NCBI RefSeq assembly: GCF_004114535.1
Contig: NZ_LBJC01000071.1
Coordinates: 1 to 38,243, forward strand
DNA: 38,243 nucleotides
Reading direction: 5' to 3'
Origin: Bradyrhizobium nanningense
GTDB taxonomy: Bacteria > Pseudomonadota > Alphaproteobacteria > Rhizobiales > Xanthobacteraceae
Below the pieces are notes generated by a model that was not told the DNA's origin, ran no database searches, and saw nothing but the letters and a program-made list of their open reading frames with translations. Made by a program: the position numbers and the translations under genes. This document shows positions 34,679-38,243 of the stretch, in pieces (the stretch's first letter is position 1; every line of letters begins with the position of its first letter).

Positions 34679-35383
34679 TCACACCGAGCGCGTCAGTCCG
34701 CCATCGACGCGGAGGTTCTGGCCGGTGATGTAGGCTGCGCCGTCGGAAGCCAGGAACGAGATCGTCGCCGCGATCTCTTCCACCCTGCCGTAACGCTTCA
34801 TCGGCACGCTGTCGCGGCGCGAATCCTGCTGCGGCAGGCTGTCGATCCAGCCCGGCAGAACGTTGTTCATGCGGACGTTGTCGGCCGCATGGGTGTCGGT
34901 GAAGACCTTGGTGAAGGCGGCAAGGCCGGCGCGGAACACCGCCGAGGTCGGGAACATCGCGCTGGGCTCGAACGCCCAGGCCGTCGAGATGTTGATGATG
35001 GCGCCAGCCTTTTGCGCCTGCATGATCGGCGTCACCAGCCGGGTCGTGCGGATCACGTTCAGGAGATAGGTGTCGAGGCCGGTGTGCCACTGCTCGTCGG
35101 TGATCTCGGTGATCGGCGCGCGCGGCCCGTGCCCGGCGCTGTTGACGAGCACGTCGATCCGGCCCCACTTCGCCATGGCACCGTCGACGAGACGCTTCAG
35201 GTCGTCGTTGGATTTGTTCGAGCCGGTGACGCCGAGCCCGCCGAGTTCGGCGGCCACGGCCTCGCCCTTGCCGGAGGACGACAGGATCGCGACGCGAAAC
35301 CCGTCCGCTGCCAGCCGTCGCGCAGCCCCTGCCCCCATGCCGCTGCCGCCGGCGGTAACGAGCGCAACCTTCTCTGCTGCCAT
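34679..35383 (-). CDS. Divergent short-chain dehydrogenase/reductase without the Tyr-Lys pair
   Basis: The 234-residue Rossmann-fold protein has a cofactor loop TAGGSGMGAGAARRL, VNSAG in place of NNAG, an IINIST segment with the canonical serine S133, and a VDGGL C-terminus. Where YxxxK should stand the sequence is S147-A-V-F-R151, so the catalytic tyrosine is replaced by serine and the lysine by arginine. Some SDR-like proteins with such changes bind nucleotide without classical activity. ATG 35383 with AGGGA upstream. It is divergent from the GNAT gene, with a perfect 16-bp palindrome between them. Annotation as an active oxidoreductase would be unsafe. Confidence 0.8.
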   Translation of the reverse strand: MAAEKVALVTAGGSGMGAGAARRLAADGFRVAILSSSGKGEAVAAELGGLGVTGSNKSNDDLKRLVDGAMAKWGRIDVLVNSAGHGPRAPITEITDEQWHTGLDTYLLNVIRTTRLVTPIMQAQKAGAIINISTAWAFEPSAMFPTSAVFRAGLAAFTKVFTDTHAADNVRMNNVLPGWIDSLPQQDSRRDSVPMKRYGRVEEIAATISFLASDGAAYITGQNLRVDGGLTRSV

Positions 35384-35449
35384 GACCGATCATCCCTTTG
35401 AGTTGAGGCGAGCCGCAGGCTCGGCCTATCATGCGGCCTTCTACAGCCA

Positions 35450-35465
35450 GACCTGCCGGCAGGTC
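35450..35465. promoter_or_regulatory. Perfect 16-bp palindrome between divergent SDR and GNAT genes
   Basis: GACCTGCCGGCAGGTC, fully symmetric, lies 36 bases before the GNAT start. It could be an operator or a hairpin in the GNAT leader; no regulator gene is adjacent. Confidence 0.4.
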
Positions 35466-35500
35466 CATGGTCGAAGGACGCACCTCATGAGGAACGCAAG

Positions 35501-36340
35501 ATGAGTGACTTGCTGATCCGCAATTTGCGCCCCGAGGAAATCTCGCTTGCCATCGACTGGGCCGCGGCCGAGGGCTGGAATCCCGGCTTCTCCGACGCCG
35601 CCTGCTTCGCTGCTCCCGACGCGGAAGGCTTCTTCGTCGGCGAGATCGACGGCGAACCGGTCGCGACCGTCTCCTGCGCCAATTACGACGATCGCTTCGC
35701 CTTCCTCGGCTTCTATATCGTGCGTGCGGATCTTCGCGGCTCTGGCCATGGCCTGCGCATCTGGAGCGCGGCGATCGCGCATGCGGGCACCCGCGTGATC
35801 GGGCTCGATGGCGTGGTGGCGCAGCAGGACAACTACAGAAAGTCCGGTTTCCAGCTTGCTTACGCCAATATCCGCTATGGCGGCATCGCCGGCGCGCCCC
35901 TGAAGCCACCCGCCGATGTCGTCGCACTCGACACGGTCCCGTTTGCGCTTGTGGAAGCCGACGACGCCACTGTCTTCCCGGCTCGGCGCAGCGCCTTCCT
36001 GCGCGCCTGGATCAACACATCGGACCATGTCGGCCGCGCGCTCCTGCGTGACGGCAAGCTCGCCGCCTGGGGCGTGATCCGGCCGTGCCGGACCGGCTAC
36101 AAGATCGGCCCGCTGGTCGCCGACGATCGCATTGCGGCGGAGACGATCGTCGGGGCCCTGCTGGCAAGCGCGGATGGCGAGGTGTTCCTCGACGTCCCCG
36201 CCGTCAATCGCGAGGCCATCGCGCTCGCGGAGGCGCTTGGGCTGAAGCCGGTGTTCGAGACGGCGCGGATGTACACGGGAGCGATCCCGTCGCTGCGTAT
36301 CGACCGCGTCTTCGGCGTGACCAGCTTCGAGCTAGGTTAG
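35501..36340 (+). CDS. GNAT-family acetyltransferase (two-domain)
   Basis: The 279-residue protein has an N-terminal GNAT domain (about 3-130; IRNLRPEEISLAIDWAAAEG, FFVGEIDGEPVATVS, GFYIVRADLRGSGHGLRIW with the acetyl-CoA loop RGSGHG) and a C-terminal domain (about 145-279) of the kind seen in YitH/Acetyltransf_18 proteins (GYKIGPLVADD, VFLDVPAVN, MYTGAIPS). It transfers acetyl groups from acetyl-CoA to an unknown amine. ATG 35501 follows GAGG. The last codons and stop lie in a 21-bp direct duplication (36326-36367). Confidence 0.87.
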   Translation: MSDLLIRNLRPEEISLAIDWAAAEGWNPGFSDAACFAAPDAEGFFVGEIDGEPVATVSCANYDDRFAFLGFYIVRADLRGSGHGLRIWSAAIAHAGTRVIGLDGVVAQQDNYRKSGFQLAYANIRYGGIAGAPLKPPADVVALDTVPFALVEADDATVFPARRSAFLRAWINTSDHVGRALLRDGKLAAWGVIRPCRTGYKIGPLVADDRIAAETIVGALLASADGEVFLDVPAVNREAIALAEALGLKPVFETARMYTGAIPSLRIDRVFGVTSFELG

Positions 36341-36367
36341 AGCCAATTCGAGCTAGGTTAGAGCCAA
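36326..36367 (+). repeat. 21-bp tandem duplication across the GNAT stop codon
   Basis: TTCGAGCTAGGTTAGAGCC plus AA occurs at 36326-36346 and again at 36347-36367. The first copy carries the stop TAG of the acetyltransferase; the second is downstream and reaches the tail of the next gene. Confidence 0.9.
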
Positions 36368-36369
36368 GC

Positions 36370-36816
36370 TCAATAGCAGCGCATGATGTTGACGGTGTGC
36401 TCGCTGCCGCCGCGGCCGGGCACCGTTACCTGCTCGGTCGGGCAGCTCGGCACGTAGGGCCGATCGGACGGCACGACGTTCGGCGGGAAGCGATGCGTCC
36501 AGTCCCAGGGAACGTCATAGGTGTAGGTGTAGCGCACGTCGGTGGAGACCGGCTGGGCGGTATCGACGAAGGGCTGGCTGTAGCCGGCGCTGTCGTAGAA
36601 GAAGCCGCCGCCGCCCGGCCAATAGACAAAGGGGTTATTCCGCCGGTGGAAGCGGGCTCCCGGTGCGATGGGCGGACGCGCCATGGCGCCGGACGGCGCC
36701 GCGGTCAGCCCATGCGGCGCGGCGCCGCCGGGTCGTGCAAAACTATCGCTGAGGCTAAGGAGCAGCGCGGCTGCGCTGAGCGAGGCGAGCAAGGCCCCAT
36801 GCATTCTGTAGGTCAT
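36370..36816 (-). CDS. Secreted protein of unknown function
   Basis: The 148-residue product has a signal peptide (TYRMHGALLASLSAAALLLS, cleavage near SFA), then a Pro/Gly-rich region with aromatic clusters (NPFVYWPGGGGFFYDSAGYS, YTYTYDVPWDWTHRFPP) and a C-terminal part with two cysteines (VPSCPTEQVTVPG, NIMRCY) that may pair in the periplasm. I do not recognise the family. ATG 36816 is chosen over TTG 36828, with ATG 36804 also possible; no strong ribosome site. A TATAAT-like stretch about 75 bases upstream (36890-36896) may belong to its promoter. Confidence 0.65.
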   Translation of the reverse strand: MTYRMHGALLASLSAAALLLSLSDSFARPGGAAPHGLTAAPSGAMARPPIAPGARFHRRNNPFVYWPGGGGFFYDSAGYSQPFVDTAQPVSTDVRYTYTYDVPWDWTHRFPPNVVPSDRPYVPSCPTEQVTVPGRGGSEHTVNIMRCY

Positions 36817-37082
36817 GATACGCACCAACTCGTTTGGCTTCGGCGGCTCCCCACCGCACGCTAGGCCGGGCCGTCGCCCAGCCGCAAATGTATAATTAAT
36901 TTTTGGTTAAGGCACGGCGTTAACGGGGGAACCGGTGCGGCAAGAGCGCTCGGATTCTCCGCTGACAGGTACTTCGTTCCGAAAAAAGCGTCTCATAACC
37001 AGTTGATCCGAGTTGATCGCTCCCGCCTGCCGGGTTCCGGAACGCTCCCGCAGTGCAACCGTTGGCCCCCGACAAATTTCCA

Positions 37083-37363
37083 ATGCAGAACAAGTCAAAA
37101 CTCCTCTGCCTGATCACGGCATCGCTCGTCGCGGCACGGCGGCGGCCTCGGCGCAGGGCTATGACTGGAACGGATCGCGCATGAGCTGGGACCGCAGCGC
37201 GCCCGCCTACGAACCGGTCCAGTCGGGCGCCTACTATCCTGACGTCGCGGGCCCCTATGGCGCCATCAACGGCACCAGCCATCCGACCCCGAGCTCGACG
37301 CAGGGCGACGTCGGCCCTGACGGCAACAATAACGGCACGCTGACCGGCGGCTATCGCTGGTAG
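37083..37363 (+). pseudogene. Frameshifted gene for a small secreted protein
   Basis: ATG 37083 opens a frame beginning MQNKSKLLCLITASLVAA, a good signal peptide, but it then turns into an arginine-rich nonsense frame. From about 37131 another frame continues as TAAASAQGYDWNGSRMSWD to a stop at 37361-37363. One extra base near 37125-37145 would join them into a protein with signal cleavage at ASAQ and a Gly/Asn-rich mature part (GPYGAINGTSHPT, GPDGNNNGTLTGGYRW). A single-base deletion or a sequencing error is the simplest reading. A terminator follows at 37379. No family recognised. Confidence 0.6.
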
Positions 37364-37378
37364 AGCCGCTCGACGTTA

Positions 37379-37410
37379 GGCCCACCGTTCGTTCGCGCGC
37401 GGTGGGCCTT
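37379..37410 (+). terminator. Hairpin terminator after the frameshifted gene
   Basis: GGCCCACCG / CGGTGGGCC (37379-37387 and 37400-37408), 9-bp stem, 12-base loop, followed by TT. It lies 15 bases after the stop at 37363. Confidence 0.65.
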
Positions 37411-37429
37411 CGCGCGTCAGCGGTTTCTT

Positions 37430-38090
37430 GCGAAGCTGACCGCCAGATTGAACGTCCCGCCCACAACCCCTTGCGTTGCCTGACGGGCAAAACACCCAAG
37501 ATCGCGGTCAATCGGCGCCGCCGAAAATATTCCACTTTACCGAAATTCGGAAATCTCGTATGTGTCGCCGCAACCCGGCCCAAGGAGAGGGGCGTATCGC
37601 GATCGTCACGAACGCGGGCCGGGCGGCGGTGGACGCTGATTGCATCGGCGCGAGAGGTTTCGCAGGGCGGGCAACCGTGAGCAAGACGCCTCGCGCACAC
37701 GACCGGTGTGATCAGCGTACGGCGAAATCGTGCCGTCCTGGCGCCCGGGGTCTGCGCGCCAAGTCTTGCGGAGATGTGGCGGCCCGACCGGGCAGGCGCA
37801 TCGATCATCCGCAAGGCGACGGGGGCAATAGTGCATCGCTCCCCGGGGAGATCACGACATAAGCCGTAAAACCACTGCGCAGGGAAGGCCGGGATGTCTC
37901 CGGTTGCCCTGTTTTTCCGCTATGCATGAAGCACACGCAGTCTGCTCTTGGCATGGCGGTCGATGGGAGCCAACCGGCTCCCGGCCTTCCCTGCGCCCTC
38001 TTCATTTTCAGAGGGTGAAGCATCGAGGCAAAGCTCGGGCGAAATGCGCCGCGAGGTTGCGAAGGTGTGCCTGCAATCGAAATGTTAGCC
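37430..38090. repeat. Long interspersed non-coding repeat mosaic
   Basis: I see no supportable gene in 37411-38205. Phrases such as CCTGACGGGCAAAACAC (37478), TCGCGATCGTCACGAACG (37598), CAGCGTACGGCGAAATCGTG (37714) and the GCAGGGAAGGCCGGG hairpin (37880) occur in this order in a several-hundred-base intergenic sequence that I recognise from many Bradyrhizobium genomes. Open frames inside it (for example 37476-37862) are best treated as spurious. This rests on memory, not a search; its function is unknown to me. Confidence 0.6.
37877..37996. repeat. 18-bp perfect inverted repeat forming a long hairpin
   Basis: GCGCAGGGAAGGCCGGGA (37877-37894) and its exact complement TCCCGGCCTTCCCTGCGC (37979-37996) enclose 84 bases. 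Further pairing inside (CCGGTTG with CAACCGG) lengthens the stem. Confidence 0.85.
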
Positions 38091-38118
38091 GTAGCGCGAA
38101 TCCGATTCCACTTGCTCC

Positions 38119-38148
38119 GTCATTGCGAGCGCAGCGAAGTAATCCAGG
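38119..38148. repeat. Dispersed GTCATTGCGAGCGCAGCG-type repeat
   Basis: GTCATTGCGAGCGCAGCG followed by AAGTAATCCAG is a short repeat seen in intergenic DNA of several proteobacteria. Here it directly borders the insertion sequence. Confidence 0.6.
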
Positions 38149-38205
38149 AGTTGGACCTCCCCTAAATCGGTGGACACCTATAGCTTAGGCAGCGAGAGGT
38201 GTCAG

Positions 38206-38243
38206 ATGGCAAAACGGCAACGTCGGTCCTATTCGGACGAGTA
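38206..38243 (+). mobile_element. Insertion sequence, start of a transposase gene (cut by window end)
   Basis: AGAGGTGTCAG precedes ATG 38206, which opens MAKRQRRSYSDE before the window ends. Basic residues then YSDE are typical of the first residues of IS3-type OrfA proteins (helix-turn-helix transposase part). The element end probably lies near GGTGGACACC (38169-38178), but the terminal inverted repeat cannot be confirmed with the other end missing. The IS family is tentative. Confidence 0.6.

Noticed and set aside
37476..37862. 128-residue open frame at the right edge
   Set aside because: It lies inside the recognised non-coding repeat mosaic, has no ribosome site and no protein-like composition.

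Overview
The window looks like a chromosomal segment of a Bradyrhizobium-type alphaproteobacterium (order Hyphomicrobiales). The grounds are the high G+C and C/G-ending codon use, the gene families present (short FliN, LipB, PccA, Mhp-like enzymes, many sensor kinases, RopB/Omp25-type porin), and several families of interspersed intergenic repeats that I recognise from Bradyrhizobium and Rhodopseudomonas. The species assignment is inference; no database was searched.

Left edge (1-980): a tRNA-Leu(GAG) gene on the minus strand. Beyond its 3' end lie a small cysteine-rich GDCCVxC gene and what looks like the decayed C-terminus of a MerP-type mercury-transport protein. This is the layout expected of an integrated metal-resistance remnant. 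Core genes follow (981-4432): fliN (short form), lipB, a solitary DnaB-like ATPase, and a 4-oxalocrotonate-tautomerase-type gene divergent from a LysR regulator.

4554-13658: two related PAS hybrid histidine kinases bracket a minus-strand group: acylphosphatase and an oxaloacetate decarboxylase-type PEP-mutase-fold enzyme (overlapping start and stop), a biotin-dependent acyl-CoA carboxylase alpha subunit, and a zinc-ribbon metallopeptidase. 13952-15579: an ArsB-like membrane transporter and a 78-residue membrane peptide.

15647-21019: a sugar-acid catabolic cluster. MFS transporter and GntR regulator are on the minus strand. Divergent from them are an enolase-superfamily dehydratase, a gluconate 5-dehydrogenase-like SDR (IdnO) and an L-idonate 5-dehydrogenase-like enzyme (IdnD). 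The enzymes suggest L-idonate to 5-ketogluconate to gluconate to 2-keto-3-deoxygluconate. A near-palindromic repeated site lies between the divergent halves.

21095-24217: a secreted protein with an internally duplicated domain, divergent from a NarL-type histidine kinase/LuxR-type response regulator pair. 24239-29910: an aromatic catabolism cluster with an extradiol dioxygenase, an IclR regulator, an MhpA-like flavin hydroxylase, a fumarylacetoacetase-family hydrolase and a branched-chain-type ABC solute-binding protein. A perfect inverted repeat upstream of the dioxygenase is the likely operator.

29911-37363: a multi-span membrane protein; a small conserved protein; an ArsR/AHSA1 pair with a textbook promoter, two operators and apparently no 5' leader; a Tat-exported serine hydrolase; an outer-membrane beta-barrel; an SDR lacking its catalytic Tyr/Lys; a GNAT acetyltransferase; a secreted protein; and a frameshifted secreted-protein gene. 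The right edge (about 37430-38205) is a non-coding repeat mosaic with an 18-bp perfect inverted repeat, followed by the first codons of an insertion-sequence transposase cut by the window end.
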